64,000 nucleotides of DNA from Sipunculus nudus (lineage: Eukaryota; Annelida; Sipuncula; Golfingiida; Sipunculidae), in contig CM049311.1 in the NCBI GenBank assembly GCA_026874595.1, positions 63,447,453 through 63,511,452 of the forward strand, written 5' to 3'. Below, in pieces: positions 36,153-48,984 of this stretch. The stretch's first letter is position 1. Each line of letters starts with the position of its first letter. The notes below the pieces were generated by a model. The model had not been told where the DNA came from. It saw nothing but the letters and a program-made list of their open reading frames with translations, and did not search any database. A program made the position numbers and the translations under genes.

Positions 36153-39099
36153 GATGAGGACAAACGTTTCTCAAGGACGTCGGCAATTCAGAGTCGCACC
36201 AGCTATGTCCTGAGCAGTTGTGTAGCATAAATATACATGATCTTGGATAAACTTATTTTATAATTTAGTGTTTATATTCCAAAATACTCTATTCTTACAA
36301 AACCTGTCCTCATCGACTTCTCACTCGAGCGGTGGGCTTCCAGTCCGGTTGAGCAGTCGGCCTATTTGGCGGCAGAATTAGCCCTGCGTAATTTGAGGAC
36401 GTATTCATCCAGGTACTTACTTGGTGTTCATATAAAGGCGTTCATTAGCCAAGATGAGCCTGGAGGGCGATGAATACACGAGTATATCATAATACAAGAC
36501 GCAGCGTACAACTAGCGCCCTGTGCATTAATTTATTATCAATATTCTGACCCGTGGCTACCGGTTCAGTCCATATATACTGGTAGACTGAGGAGAGGCCC
36601 ATATACAGGGCTGATCAGAAGACAGTGCGCAAGAATTTATTTCTGGAAATCAATTGATAATTGCCAAAAATAGTCATAATGGCATGAAATATTAGTCTTG
36701 ACTAGCCTTGTCTATCTGCAGGTGACCCCCCCCCCCCCTCCGGAATAACTATACACATTGCCTAAAACGGTAGGAGATCCCCCCCCCAGGGTATATATCC
36801 CCAAACTTTTTAGCAAGTGTGTATGAGGTGATCAAAGAAATCCTCCCCCCCCCCCCCCCCTCAGCTATTCATAAAATAAGATTTATGTATATTATAATAA
36901 GATCATGGGAATGAGGTTATGAGATGTGCGATTTTCCCTCAAAATAGACGCATGGATGGATGCCACACAAAAGTAGGTGGCACCACTTTTCTTGTCTTGC
37001 GTATGAGAAAATTGGCCAGTTCATCAAATGCCTTCATAACTGTGTTATTTTCACCCGAAATAGACACACGGAAGGACTCCAGATGAACATATGGACTTAG
37101 ATTAAAGGTCGGAGGTCAACGTTAAACGATAGGGCACCAGTTCATAAGAAAGTCAGGAACCCTATAATGATGAGCTAAGTTCCGGAAAATTTCAACCAGC
37201 CGTTTTCTTCGAATTCCCTGTAAAATAAGGCGGTCGAGGAATCCGCCTGTAGACATAGTACATGTATAAATAATCAGCTAAACTTCGTTAAGGTGGATAC
37301 AATTAATTAACCAGCTATCGCTGGACACACTGCGCATGCAGACTGGGACTCCTAGTAGAAACGACATCTGGCTAGAAAGAAGTGTAGTATCGACAGTCCC
37401 CACCAGAAGTCTCTTCTGTATTTGTTGCCAGGTGTCCAGATCTGGCGGGAGACCCTTTCATGCTCAATTAATATATGTATGCCACAGAGCTCTATGTATT
37501 CATGTATTCAGCGCTTTCATTCAGGACGAGTTCTCCATGGACTGCCATAATTTCTAATAAATGGCCCTGCGATTGACGCTTCACCAAATTTCCAAAATTA
37601 TGTTTAATTCCTCAGGGTTCAGGGAAATACAGGAAACTGCTGCCATAGGCCAAATTGTCATCTTTCATGACACTTTTATCATATTCATACATATATGTCT
37701 GTTTCACACGTGTTTTTTTTTCAATTATTTCCAATCATCTGCATTTCCAATTGCACATAAGCATTACATTCATTGATTGTTCATGTTGTAAGTATTTCAG
37801 CCAGCCCTCAATACACTAAAGTGCATGATCCACAATACCAGCCTCCCTAGAAGGCCAGAAAATCATAACTTTTTTCCCGGCTTCCTTAACCAAGGCCGAG
37901 GTTAGGAAGTTCACTATCTCTCTATAGCGTGCTAGAAATGAAGATAGCCCTATTAGGCCTAAATACCTTTGGGAACAAACCTGCTTTTTATGGTATTTAT
38001 AATTGTCCTCTAGTTAGTCTAGTTATGGCTAACTAAAGCATTAAACGTTAGTCCACGTGGAAACAATTTGGAAGTTAACCTCGGACCTATCTTGACATTT
38101 AGCCATCACAAGTAGGTCACGGGCTGGCAGTATAGTATATGTTTCTGCTGATTAATAACATGATTCTAAATCAGGACCTCTCGGTCATATTGTAGATATA
38201 AAACTGAATTGCTTGTTGTTGTTTATTTTTTTTATTTGTGGAGGAACCTTAAACCATCATTTTCGTCCAAAACCGCTAAGTCTTAAATCACTCCAAAAGT
38301 GATTTATATTCACATGAGAACCCATAAAGCATAGATTTGTTAAATCCGATACAGTGATTTTTCTGATGGTATACATTTTTTTTTAAAATTTTCACTCATT
38401 TTGACATGATTTTGTAACCTTTTTTTAATTTTAAAGGTATACGCTAATTTATGCATCAATTCAGTAATTAATTGTAAGTCACTGAACATTTAATAAACTA
38501 ATAGGCTTAAATTAGGCCCCCTCCATGACAAAATGTGAAAAAAACAAACTTTTTTGTTTTTCCTCAATACTGTTTCTATCTACCCTAGATTTTGATTCAA
38601 TGAAAAATTTTAAATTTCATTTTTCAACAGGAAAGACACAGAAGAGGAATTATAACAAGAAAAAAATAGTTTTACACTCCGGTTTGATCGATGTTTAAAC
38701 ACCTTAATTTGATGATTAGAAAGAAATGGTCCTGATTTTATTTCTTCAGTCTGGTTTGCATCGCCAAACGTCTAATGATAATAGTCATAATAAAACATAC
38801 GGTGGCTCTCCTGATATGACAGGTTGCTGCCCTTGAAAGTTGCCGACGATGGGCAATAGTGGTGACACCTTGTGTCGATGAAAGATACCAGTTTTGCTTT
38901 TAGTAAATGTTGTAAGCGATGGATTCAATTTTGATTATACTATTTCGTATTTTGTTTCGTATTTTATTCCAGATAGGACTTTGTTGTATGGTTAGACCTT
39001 TATCGACAGTACAATCAACAAATACTATCTTAAGTATTAAGAATTACATAAGGTCTACAGTATTAAAAAAATAATGATCCACTCTGCAAATTTTTCTTT
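36153..39099. other. Upstream region of the channel gene, no further gene seen
   Basis: This presumably includes the channel promoter and 5' UTR, but I could not place them. C runs occur at about 36726, 36781 and 36845, and a GGTGGCACCACT variant at 36976. Small open frames here are unsupported. Confidence 0.45.
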
Positions 39100-39501
39100 A
39101 CGCAACAAAATTGAGAAACGGGAATTTGATGAGAACGCCCACCACTGCCCCTGTCTCTTCAGCAGAAATTGAGGTCGATAATAATACATTGAACTTCGCC
39201 TTTCTATTGGATTCTCACGGTCACAACACTGACCAAAAAATACAGATTACGGTTTTATCAGGGAATCAACTTTTGGATATAACTGATACATTGCACTTAA
39301 CGACTGTGTTATTCTCTCGGCCAGTCGTTTTCGACCCGGCGACACTGTCGACAGTCTCGGGCTTTGACATCTCTTCAAAAGTTGACTGTATCACTTGTCA
39401 GCAACCACACGCCGGGAGCTGACAGGATTCTTATCCAATTATACTGGCTCAGGCGAGATTTCTCGGCCCCCAGGAAAATGCATTAAGATGCATTGGTGGT
39501 G
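39100..39501 (+). promoter_or_regulatory. CpG-rich island; candidate promoter or noncoding first exon upstream of intersectin
   Basis: CpG dinucleotides are much denser here than in the AT-rich flanks (for example GTCGTTTTCGACCCGGCGAC). A strong donor, TGGTG|GTAAGTAA, lies at 39501/39502. The 103-codon open stretch at 39111-39422 matches no family I know. The intersectin exon at 51499 has a splice acceptor before its start codon, so an upstream noncoding exon must exist; this is one place for it. Inference only. Confidence 0.3.
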
Positions 39502-40116
39502 GTAAGTAATTTGGAAATTGTGTTTTAAAGAGTTAGATACCAGTTCTGTATTCAGTGTCAGCACTCGGTCGACTGACTGTTGTTACGTCAGTGTGGTGTG
39601 ACTGAGTTATTGACATTGGTACATGCTAATTGCTATATCTGTTTACAATCCATTCAACCATCTCTATCTTTTTTTTCTCCATTAATTTTTTAAGATGTCA
39701 TAAAAAGGGGCAGAACTATAGAAACGGGGCAGTAGCCTACAGCCGGTACCTTGTGCATAACAGGTGTGGCATAATAAATTGTTTCCTGACAAAGGCCGAT
39801 ACATATCATTTTCCTGAGAATTTCCGTATATAATTTTGCTCATAACTGGAGTCTATTATATTAAAGGAGGAGGGGTCCAGGGAACCTGGGTTCCCTGCCT
39901 GGACGGGGGAGTGGGGGCGGAGCCCCCACCTTATAAGCTTAATTCTCCTATTCAAATAATAAATGGTTCTCCATTTTCGTGATAGATGACACTTCAATGG
40001 CAGATATAAATGAACAAAAATCGCCCTTGCTGGAATTTTGTCGTTACGGCTCACTTAGTAGTGTGTAGGGCTCCTAGTCTAGAGATTGTAGGTTCCATTC
40101 CTGATTCAGCATTCTG

Positions 40117-40350
40117 ATGTTTAGTAGTTGTTTATGTGCTGGAGATTTTTTTAGGGATATAACTTTATTTAATCAAGATTCAATTGTTTATCCAAAATTA
40201 GATCTGAATTTTGCAATTTTTAAGTTATTAGCATTAATAAAATATCGATACCTTAAATTTTGTCCAACTTTGGCAATGGCACATTTTTTTTATTCCTGTA
40301 AGCACTGTTGATTTAATTTTCACAGCATATATACATAAGGATTTAATCCC
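40117..40350 (+). repeat. AGCTCAG-start repeat family, diverged internal fragment
   Basis: It shares ACTTTATTTAATCAAGATTC, CCTTAAATTTTGTCCAACTT and the hairpin phrase CTGT-GATTTAATTTTCACAG with the copies at 41-63 kb. Confidence 0.6.
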
Positions 40351-40589
40351 TTAAATTCTGAAATTTCAAAGGAATTGATTGAAAAGAGTAGCTTTTCAAA
40401 CACCATGTCAAGTGTTGTTTACATCAAGCCCACTCAGTAGTACAGCCTCCACTTGTGTTATGTAACACCCATTGGGGCAGCTTGCCTTGGCTCAGCTTGG
40501 CCACTACTAGCAGGCATCCCCACTGCCCTGCACTCCATTTATCTTTCCCAATAATCCTCCTTGGCAAAAAGAACATATCCAGACATCCT

Positions 40590-40790
40590 GACTGATACAT
40601 CCTAGTTTTAAAATGTCCTAGTAAAAAACTCGCAGGTATGAAATGTCCATTTTGCTGAAATCATAATGACTAAGGTAGATATGCCGGACATAAGAGTACC
40701 AGTATTAAAATTTAAAATTAAACCTCCATTCAAACTCCAAACATTTGCACAGGTTCGCATTAGGCCTGCAGGCCTTGTTCTCATTTCTTA
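40590..40790 (-). repeat. Dispersed repeat D, inverted copy
   Basis: Reverse complement of the repeat at 24985-25190, including AACATTTGCACAGGTTCGCA and TTAGGCCTGCAGGCCTTG. Confidence 0.7.
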
Positions 40791-40897
40791 AAATTTACCC
40801 AATCACCTTTAAAGCATGTTGAAATCACATGAAAAATAGTTTCTTCAATTTAAAATTAAATTTTTTCCTGCCAAAACATTGTCCTGAAATGGTTTGC

Positions 40898-41176
40898 TTA
40901 CTTCTGTAAACAAGTGTCAACATAAACAGCGCATGGGACTCTGTGCATTGCTGAGCCACAACACCTGCCAATCATGAGATGACCTAACTGACTTGGACCC
41001 AAAAATGTTATACATCTTCCCGCTGGCTGAAACTTTATGTCATGTGGCTCACATTCGGACCTCTGGTAACGTATAGTTGTTAATGTTACGGTAAACAGAC
41101 ACATTTGGACTGTGTTTACAAACAACCAGAGCCATAACAATGTGTTAAACAGCCTTATGTGAGGTACTGAGACCAT
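40898..41176 (-). CDS. Unrecognised 92-residue open frame, Cys-rich
   Basis: It begins with ATG and a hydrophobic segment (LFNTLLWLWLFVNTV) that could act as a signal peptide. About 55 residues with six Cys (SEC, GRC, GRCC, VPC, TC) follow. It could be a small secreted protein, but it lies in repeat-rich DNA, has no recognised relative, and may be chance. Confidence 0.18.
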   Translation of the reverse strand: MVSVPHIRLFNTLLWLWLFVNTVQMCLFTVTLTTIRYQRSECEPHDIKFQPAGRCITFLGPSQLGHLMIGRCCGSAMHRVPCAVYVDTCLQK

Positions 41177-41622
41177 GTGCTTGGATGGTTTTGCTCAGAA
41201 ACTTTTGAAAAAATTATAAAGCAAAACTGAACTGATAGTGTGAAAGAATAGGCATACTATTTCTCCTGATTATTTCCCTTTAAATTTGTCATGGCAGATA
41301 TTCAAGGTTCCATAACTACCTTCAGTGCCTCCTGTTAGTTTGGAGTTCAGACCTGTTTCTGTTTATTCAAGTGCTTAAATTCTCAAAGTCAACTGTATCT
41401 GTGAAACCACCCTCATGAGTTTTATTACTGAACTCATGAATATGGTTTCAGCAGCATTCTTCAATGCTGTGTATCCCAGTGTGATACTCCATGCATGATA
41501 GCAGGGTCTCCTGCTGCATTTATTATTGATGAATCCACTGTTTGTGCTGTAAGAATGAACCAACAGATGACATTTACTGAATATAACATGGGTATGATAT
41601 TCAACAAAGATTTAGGCTTTTT

Positions 41623-42329
41623 AGCTCAGCTGACTATGATTCATCTGAGCTATAGTCGTGGTCCATTGTCTGTTGTCCCTTCGTCTGTCCATCCATCCGT
41701 CCGTCCGTAGATGTGGCACGTTTTGATACCGTAAGTTCAGGAATCCGAAATTCAACATAATGTTAGATGTCCCTAAGATCTCCAACCAAGCCGAAAACTG
41801 GGCCTTTGCGACTTCCTTCCTTTGAGAAATTAAGGAAAAACTTCAATTTTTTTATTAAAACCTATTTTCACACTTCAGGACTGCCAAATATCAAAACCAC
41901 TCATCTGTTTTGCATCATATTAACCATAAATATTCCTCTATATAGTTCCTATGTACATGCCAGAAATAAAGTCTGTTAAAGTGTATTTTCTTTAAGTTAT
42001 GGGCCCGAACATAATGCATTTTGTAAAAAATCAGGAAAGATATTTGATCACTTTACACAATACATGTTAAAGCTAAGGATTTTTTTCCAGTAATATAACT
42101 TTGATTGATCTAAATTAAATTGTATACGCAAAATTAGATCAAAATCTTTTAATTTTTTTTTTTTTTAAATAAGCAAATATGAAAAATTGGTACCTTAAAT
42201 TTTGGCCACAGCACATTTTTTTTTCCTTTAAGCACTGTGGATTTAATTTTCACAGCATGTACACATAAAGATTTAATCTGTTCAAATCTGAAATTTGAAT
42301 ATAAAAGCTGCAAAAATAGGCTAGTTATT
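41623..42329 (+). repeat. AGCTCAG-start repeat, copy 1 (5' half, interrupted by a transposon)
   Basis: It begins with the hairpin AGCTCAGCTGACT/ATG/AGTCATCTGAGCT-like sequence, then GTGGTCCATTGTC and CCGTCCGTCC. Ordered landmarks: GTTAGATGTCCC, TTCACACTTCAGGACTGCC, TATATAGTTCCTATGTACAT, and CTGTGGATTTAATTTTCACAG. The 3' half resumes after the element at 44265. This copy is clearly more diverged from 41623 to about 42008 than the later ones. Confidence 0.8.
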
Positions 42330-44264
42330 CAGGCCTTGCCTTTTGAAAAAGGCACGGGAGTGAAAAATCACTCCCCTCATAGAGTTAAGGCGAGTGGTTC
42401 ACTCGCCTGAAATTAAAGAGTTAAAATTTCCCCTCTAATTCATGAATATATCATTATATAGTTCAGTAGGGTATAATTTACCTTTCTGTGCAGTAACAGG
42501 TGAAAAGTGTTTACCATAAGGTCAACAGATTAACTTATATTGTAATACATAACTAATAACCATAATTTAAATGTTTACAAAAAAAATTCCATGATCATTT
42601 ACTAACAGCATAATTTGTATTTTATACACTAATAACTAAAATATTTTGGTTGTGATGGCATTATTACACATATATTTCAGAATACATTATTCAAAATTAA
42701 ATATTTACAAACAAATATTTATTTGAGATATTTTTGTTGAAGTTGGGCTGCATGAAATCTCATCAACTGATGAGTCCCGGGGATACTTCAGTTAATTGGC
42801 CCTTTAACATATACGAAAAGTCTTAACAAATAAAAAGATAAGAAAGAAATTATTATAAGAAGAGGAGAAGATAATACCATAAGTGTTGAATTATAGGTAT
42901 ATCAAATATATAAATTGACATGTATGGCCTCTGTGCTAAATCTTTATTATTTAGTAGGTTTGACGGAAAAACACGTGCCAATGTCGATCTGTTCATTCTT
43001 CTTCTTGGTTCAATAAAAAGTCGATGATACAGTCAATAAAATACAAAAAAATATATATATATATATTTTTAAAAAATCTGTACGAATATTGCATCTAGTA
43101 CCTGAACACTTCTAAAAATCAACTGTTTCCCCCGTTTGTCAATCTAAATAAAGATATCAGATAGCCGCGTCAAAGTGTACATTTTTTTCGTAGTGCCATG
43201 TGTCAGTTGACCATCGCTAAAAACGCGTATTATCAGTTCATATATCGTTCGACAAATGTCAACTGCAGAAACTGCCAAGCTTCATTTCAGAAAACAATAA
43301 TTATAAATAGACCTAACTTGCGCTTTAAGCGGGCCTGACATGTTTTGCAACTTGCTCTTCAACGGTGGGAATTCATGTCACATACTGACATAGGGCCTAA
43401 CTGCAGAAAGCGTCGGTTGCGTGAACATACAACAGGTCACAGAAGTCCCGGGACGACTAAGGCTTGCACATGCGAATATTGACATGAGGGAATTCCTATT
43501 CAAATTAAGGCATGTGACAAATGTATCCAAAAGCGCCCGAGAAAGTTCTGAATATTATAAAGAACATAAGACATGCGCAGAAAACAATTGAGTAGGCCTA
43601 ATGACGATCTCCGTCTAGACCAGACGCAGTCATGGATTCCGCAGTTGTGGCAGCGTGTAAGATTATTCGCACGACAAATACAAGAAATTAACTAAATTCA
43701 CTTTAAGTTGTCACGTTTTCATATGTCATAAAAGTTTTGGACTGAAGAGAATCTGTGACGGTCGGAAGTGACAGTTCCGGTTAAAATCGTTCTTCGATCT
43801 GTTAACAGATATTCCATTGTAATTGAAGCCGGACTTGCGGTCAATGTATATAATTCTTAATTATAATTTTGACTCGCGTGTTTCTTCATTTAATATTACA
43901 AAAAATTAAACAAATTCATACAGATTTCAAGGCACCAGGCGACATTTCGTCAAGTTGAAGTCAATATTTACCCTCTCAGCTGGTCAGGCGGTTCCATCAA
44001 GCAAACAAATCGTCCAGCTAACAACATCAAAATACCGGGAGGTTGTTCAATACGTGTAACGGCACTGTTTGGCTGCAACATGCAGTCTTCTAATTCAAGT
44101 ACCCGTACCTGTCCAACTCTGGACTTCGAGCCAATCGTTTGAGATCAAAAAAAAATTTTGGAAGGCTCTGAATGCCAGGAGAGCGATTATTAGCTCTCCT
44201 AAAGTCTGTTTTAGGCGAGCGATGGCGCGTGGGAGCGATCACTCGCCTCAAAAGGCAAGGCCTG
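42330..44264. mobile_element. Non-autonomous DNA transposon, 1935 bp, 16-bp inverted ends, 6-bp target duplication (copy 1)
   Basis: The left end is CAGGCCTTGCCTTTTG (42330-42345) and the right end is its exact reverse complement (44249-44264). GTTATT flanks both sides (42324-42329, 44265-44270). Empty host-repeat copies in the window (near 62545 and 63235) read straight through as TTATTGAATTT or AATTGAATTT, proving the insertion. Just inside the ends are hairpins: GGGAGTGA/TCACTCCC, AGGCGAGTG/CACTCGCCT, AGGAGAGC/GCTCTCCT, and AGGCGAG...CTCGCCT. No transposase was read. The superfamily is not assigned; 6-bp duplications occur in few groups. Confidence 0.85.
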
Positions 44265-44542
44265 GTTATTGAATATTTTTGGAGGCTCTAGTTGTATTCC
44301 CTTACATTGTCAAGCAGTCCACTTTGGTAACTGTAGGTCATTCAGTGCAGCTCTATGCTCTCGATGCTGTTGTTATGTAATCCCATCACTAGGGTAAGCC
44401 CTCTTTCCACTGAGTTGAGCTTGATCAGGCTGTGTGCAGTAAATACCGCTGGGAGACTTCCCCCCCCCCCCCCCCCCCCCCCACCCCATTCTGTTGACAG
44501 ACCTGTACTATGAACTAGATGAATCTTATAATTATCATTTTT

Positions 44543-45224
44543 AGCTCAGCTGACTATGAGTCATCTGAGCTATAGTCGTGGTCCATTGTCCGTCGTCCGT
44601 CCGTAGATGTGGCACGTTTTGAAACCGTAAGACCTAGGAAAAAAAAATCGGCATAATGTTAGATGTCCCCAAGATCTCCTACCAAGCTGAAAACTGGGTC
44701 TTTGCGACTTCGTTCCTTTGATAAATTAAGGAAAAACCTCAATTTTTTATTAAAAACCTATTTTCACACTTCAGGACTGCCTATTATCAAAACCACTCAT
44801 CTGTTTTTCCTCAAATTTACCATAAATATTTCTCTATATAGTTCCTATGTACATGCCAGAAATTATGTCTGTATTATATAATTTAAAAAAGTTATGGGCA
44901 AAAACATAATGCATTTTGTAAAAAATCAGGAAAGATATTTGATCACTTTACACAATACATGTTAAAGCTAAGGATTTTTTTCCAGTAATATAACTTTGAT
45001 TGATCTAAATTAAATTGTATACGCAAAATTAGATCAAAATCTTTTAATTTTTTTTTTTTTTAAATAAGCAAATATGAAAAATTGGTACCTTAAATTTTGG
45101 CCACAGCACATTTTTTTTTCCTTTAAGCACTGTGGATTTAATTTTCACAGCATGTACACATAAAGATTTAATCTGTTCAAATCTGAAATTTGAATATAAA
45201 AGCTGCAAAAATAGGCTAGTTATT
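44543..45224 (+). repeat. AGCTCAG-start repeat, copy 2 (5' half)
   Basis: Same landmarks as copy 1. It starts with the hairpin and CGTCGTCCGTCCG. The 3' half resumes at 47161 after the transposon copy. A C run (about 44460-44482) and CCACCCCATTCTGTTGACAG precede it and belong to the end of the previous unit. Confidence 0.8.
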
Positions 45225-47160
45225 CAGGCCTTGCCTTTTGAAAAAGGCACGGGAGTGAAAAATCACTCCCCTCATAGAGTTAAGGCGAGTGGTTCACTCG
45301 CCTGAAATTAAAGAGTTAAAATTTCCCCTCTAATTCATGAATATATCATTATATAGTTCAGTAGGGTATAATTTACCTTTCTGTGCAGTAACAGGTGAAA
45401 AGTGTTTACCATAAGGTCAACAGATTAACTTATATTGTAATACATAACTAATAACCATAATTTAAATGTTTACAAAAAAAATTCCATGATCATTTACTAA
45501 CAGCATAATTTGTATTTTATACACTAATAACTAAAATATTTTGGTTGTGATGGCATTATTACACATATATTTCAGAATACATTATTCAAAATTAAATATT
45601 TACAAACAAATATTTATTTGAGATATTTTTGTTGAAGTTGGGCTGCATGAAATCTCATCAACTGATGAGTCCCGGGGATACTTCAGTTAATTGGCCCTTT
45701 AACATATACGAAAAGTCTTAACAAATAAAAAGATAAGAAAGAAATTATTATAAGAAGAGGAGAAGATAATACCATAAGTGTTGAATTATAGGTATATCAA
45801 ATATATAAATTGACATGTATGGCCTCTGTGCTAAATCTTTATTATTTAGTAGGTTTGACGGAAAAACACGTGCCAATGTCGATCTGTTCATTCTTCTTCT
45901 TGGTTCAATAAAAAGTCGATGATACAGTCAATAAAATACAAAAAAATATATATATATATATATTTTTAAAAAATCTGTACGAATATTGCATCTAGTACCT
46001 GAACACTTCTAAAAATCAACTGTTTCCCCGTTTGTCAATCTAAATAAAGATATCAGATAGCCGCGTCAAAGTGTACATTTTTTTCGTAGTGCCATGTGTC
46101 AGTTGACCATCGCTAAAAACGCGTATTATCAGTTCATATATCGTTCGACAAATGTCAACTGCAGAAACTGCCAAGCTTCATTTCAGAAAACAATAATTAT
46201 AAATAGACCTAACTTGCGCTTTAAGCGGGCCTGACATGTTTTGCAACTTGCTCTTCAACGGTGGGAATTCATGTCACATACTGACATAGGGCCTAACTGC
46301 AGAAAGCGTCGGTTGCGTGAACATACAACAGGTCACAGAAGTCCCGGGACGACTAAGGCTTGCACATGCGAATATTGACATGAGGGAATTCCTATTCAAA
46401 TTAAGGCATGTGACAAATGTATCCAAAAGCGCCCGAGAAAGTTCTGAATATTATAAAGAACATAAGACATGCGCAGAAAACAATTGAGTAGGCCTAATGA
46501 CGATCTCCGTCTAGACCAGACGCAGTTATGGATTCCGCAGTTGTGGCAGCGTGTAAGATTATTCGCACGACAAATACAAGAAATTAACTAAATTCACTTT
46601 AAGTTGTCACGTTTTCATATGTCATAAAAGTTTTGGACTGAAGAGAATCTGTGACGGTCGGAAGTGACAGTTCCGGTTAAAATCGTTCTTCGATCTGTTA
46701 ACAGATATTCCATTGTAATTGAAGCCGGACTTGCGGTCAATGTATATAATTCTTAATTATAATTTTGACTCGCGTGTTTCTTCATTTAATATTACAAAAA
46801 ATTAAACAAATTCATACAGATTTCAAGGCACCAGGCGACATTTCGTCAAGTTGAAGTCAATATTTACCCTCTCAGCTGGTCAGGCGGTTCCATCAAGCAA
46901 ACAAATCGTCCAGCTAACAACATCAAAATACCGGGAGGTTGTTCAATACGTGTAACGGCACTGTTTGGCTGCAACATGCAGTCTTCTAATTCAAGTACCC
47001 GTACCTGTCCAACTCTGGACTTCGAGCCAATCGTTTGAGATCAAAAAAAAATTTTGGAAGGCTCTGAATGCCAGGAGAGCGATTATTAGCTCTCCTAAAG
47101 TCTGTTTTAGGCGAGCGATGGCGCGCGGGAGCGATCGCTCGCCTCAAAAGGCAAGGCCTG
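45225..47160. mobile_element. Same 1.94-kb DNA transposon, copy 2 within the tandem duplication
   Basis: Identical ends (45225-45240, 47145-47160) and GTTATT flanks. It arose by duplication of the whole unit, not by a second insertion, since the flanking host repeat is duplicated too. This copy keeps the perfect 10-bp arm pair GGCGAGCGAT/ATCGCTCGCC, where copy 1 has a CpG-to-CpA change. Confidence 0.85.
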
Positions 47161-47440
47161 GTTATTGAATATTTTTGGAGGCTCTAGTTGTATTCCCTTA
47201 CATTGTCAAGCAGTCCACTTTGGTAACTGTAGGTCATTCAGTGCAGCTCTATGCTCTCGATGCTGTTGTTATGTAATCCCATCACTAGGGTAAGCCCTCT
47301 TTCCACTGAGTTGAGCTTGATCAGGCTGTGTGCAGTAAATACCGCTGGGAGACTTCCCCCCCCCCCCCCCCCCCCCCCCCACCCCATTCTGTTGACAGAC
47401 CTGTACTATGAACTAGATGAATCTTATAATTATCATTTTT

Positions 47441-48720
47441 AGCTCAGCTGACTATGAGTCATCTGAGCTATAGTCGTGGTCCATTGTCCGTCGTCCGTCC
47501 GTAGATGTGGCACGTTTTGAAACCGTAAGACCTAGGAAAAAAAAATCGGCATAATGTTAGATGTCCCCAAGATCTCCTACCAAGCTGAAAACTGGGTCTT
47601 TGCGACTTCGTTCCTTTGATAAATTAAGGAAAAACCTCAATTTTTTATTAAAAACCTATTTTCACACTTCAGGACTGCCTATTATCAAAACCACTCATCT
47701 GTTTTTCCTCAAATTTACCATAAATATTTCTCTATATAGTTCCTATGTACATGCCAGAAATTATGTCTGTATTATATAATTTAAAAAAGTTATGGGCAAA
47801 AACATAATGCATTTTGTAAAAAATCAGGAAAGATATTTGATCACTTTACACAAAACTTGTTAAAGCTATGGACTTTTTTTCCAGTAATATAACTTTAATT
47901 AATCAAAATTAAATTGTATACCCAAATTTAGATCAAAATCTTTTAAATTTTTTAAAATATTAACAAAAATAAAAAATTGGTACCTTAAATTTTGCCCAAC
48001 TTTGACCATGGCACGTTTTTTTGGTGTACGTACTGTGGATTTAATTTTCACAGCATGTTTTTGTTAGCAATTTGGCAGTGAACACCAAAAATTTGAAACC
48101 AGTTGATCAAAAACTGTAGATTTTATTCAAGTTTTCAAGCACCATGTAACATATTGTTTACATCAGGCTAGTGTTATGCAGTTTGCAAGAGCTCAGCTCC
48201 CCAGCTTCAGCTCTCAGTTCCTAAAATTTGGCATACAATAAGATGTCTCAAAAATCCCCTACCATGCCAATAATTTGGTCACTAGGACTTAATACCTTCG
48301 AGATATCAATGAAAAACATTTTTCCATTAAAACCCATTGTTACACTTCAAGACTGCCTAATATCAAAACCACTGATCTGACTTTAATCATATATAATATA
48401 TATATTTTTCTATACATTCTCTATGCAAATGCCAGAAATGATGTCAGTTTTAATTGTTTTAAGTTATGGGCCAAAACATAATGCACTTTGTAAAAAATCA
48501 AGAAATACATTTACTCCCGTAACAAGAGGATTGCTGAAGCTAGAGATTTTTTGTCAGGAATGTAACATTATTTAATCAAGATTCAATTGAATACCCAAAA
48601 TTAGTTCTGAAATTTTTCAAATTTTATAAGTTATTAGTATAAATATAAAATTAGTATCTTAAATTTTGCCCAACTTTGACCATGGCATGTTTGTTTCCAG
48701 ACATAAGGATTTCAGCGTTT
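47441..48720 (+). repeat. AGCTCAG-start repeat, copy 3 and a diverged fragment
   Basis: 47441-47850 is near-identical to copy 2. After the duplication border it continues with a more diverged version to about 48130. A further diverged partial copy (48220-48720) repeats TTCAAGACTGCCTAATATCA and CCAACTTTGACCATGGCATG. Confidence 0.7.
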
Positions 48721-48984
48721 TAGTTTAGAAAGCTGAAAGAAATTGGCCAAAAATTGTAGCTTTTATTTATGTTTTTATGATACCATGTCAGGCCTTGGCT
48801 CTCTCTAGCCCCTCTTGAGTCACCTGTATGTTGACCTTGTTGAACTTTCAGCAAATAATGCATGCTTGAGGCGAGGCATAAACTAGGGCAGCCAGGCAGC
48901 TTATGGCCAGCCACAGTTGATCCAGGTGTCCAACCTAACTTATCTAGTAGTTTTAACCAACAACATAACAATAAACAATAAATT

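Larger units (their letters stand above)
42009..47850 (+). repeat. Tandem segmental duplication, two units of about 2.9 kb
   Basis: Sequence from 42009 repeats at a period of 2895-2897 bp up to about 47850. Differences seen are one base near 43630/46526, one C in a C run, two AT units, C-run length, and two CpG transitions near 44230/47128. The shared phrase ACATAATGCATTTTGTAAAA followed by ATCAGG lies at both borders, as expected of unequal recombination between two copies of the host repeat. A haplotype-collapse or assembly artefact would look the same. Confidence 0.93.

Noticed and set aside
44069-44272. 67-codon open frame repeated at 46965-47168
   Set aside because: It runs across the transposon's inverted end into host repeat. 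It is duplicated only because the whole segment is.
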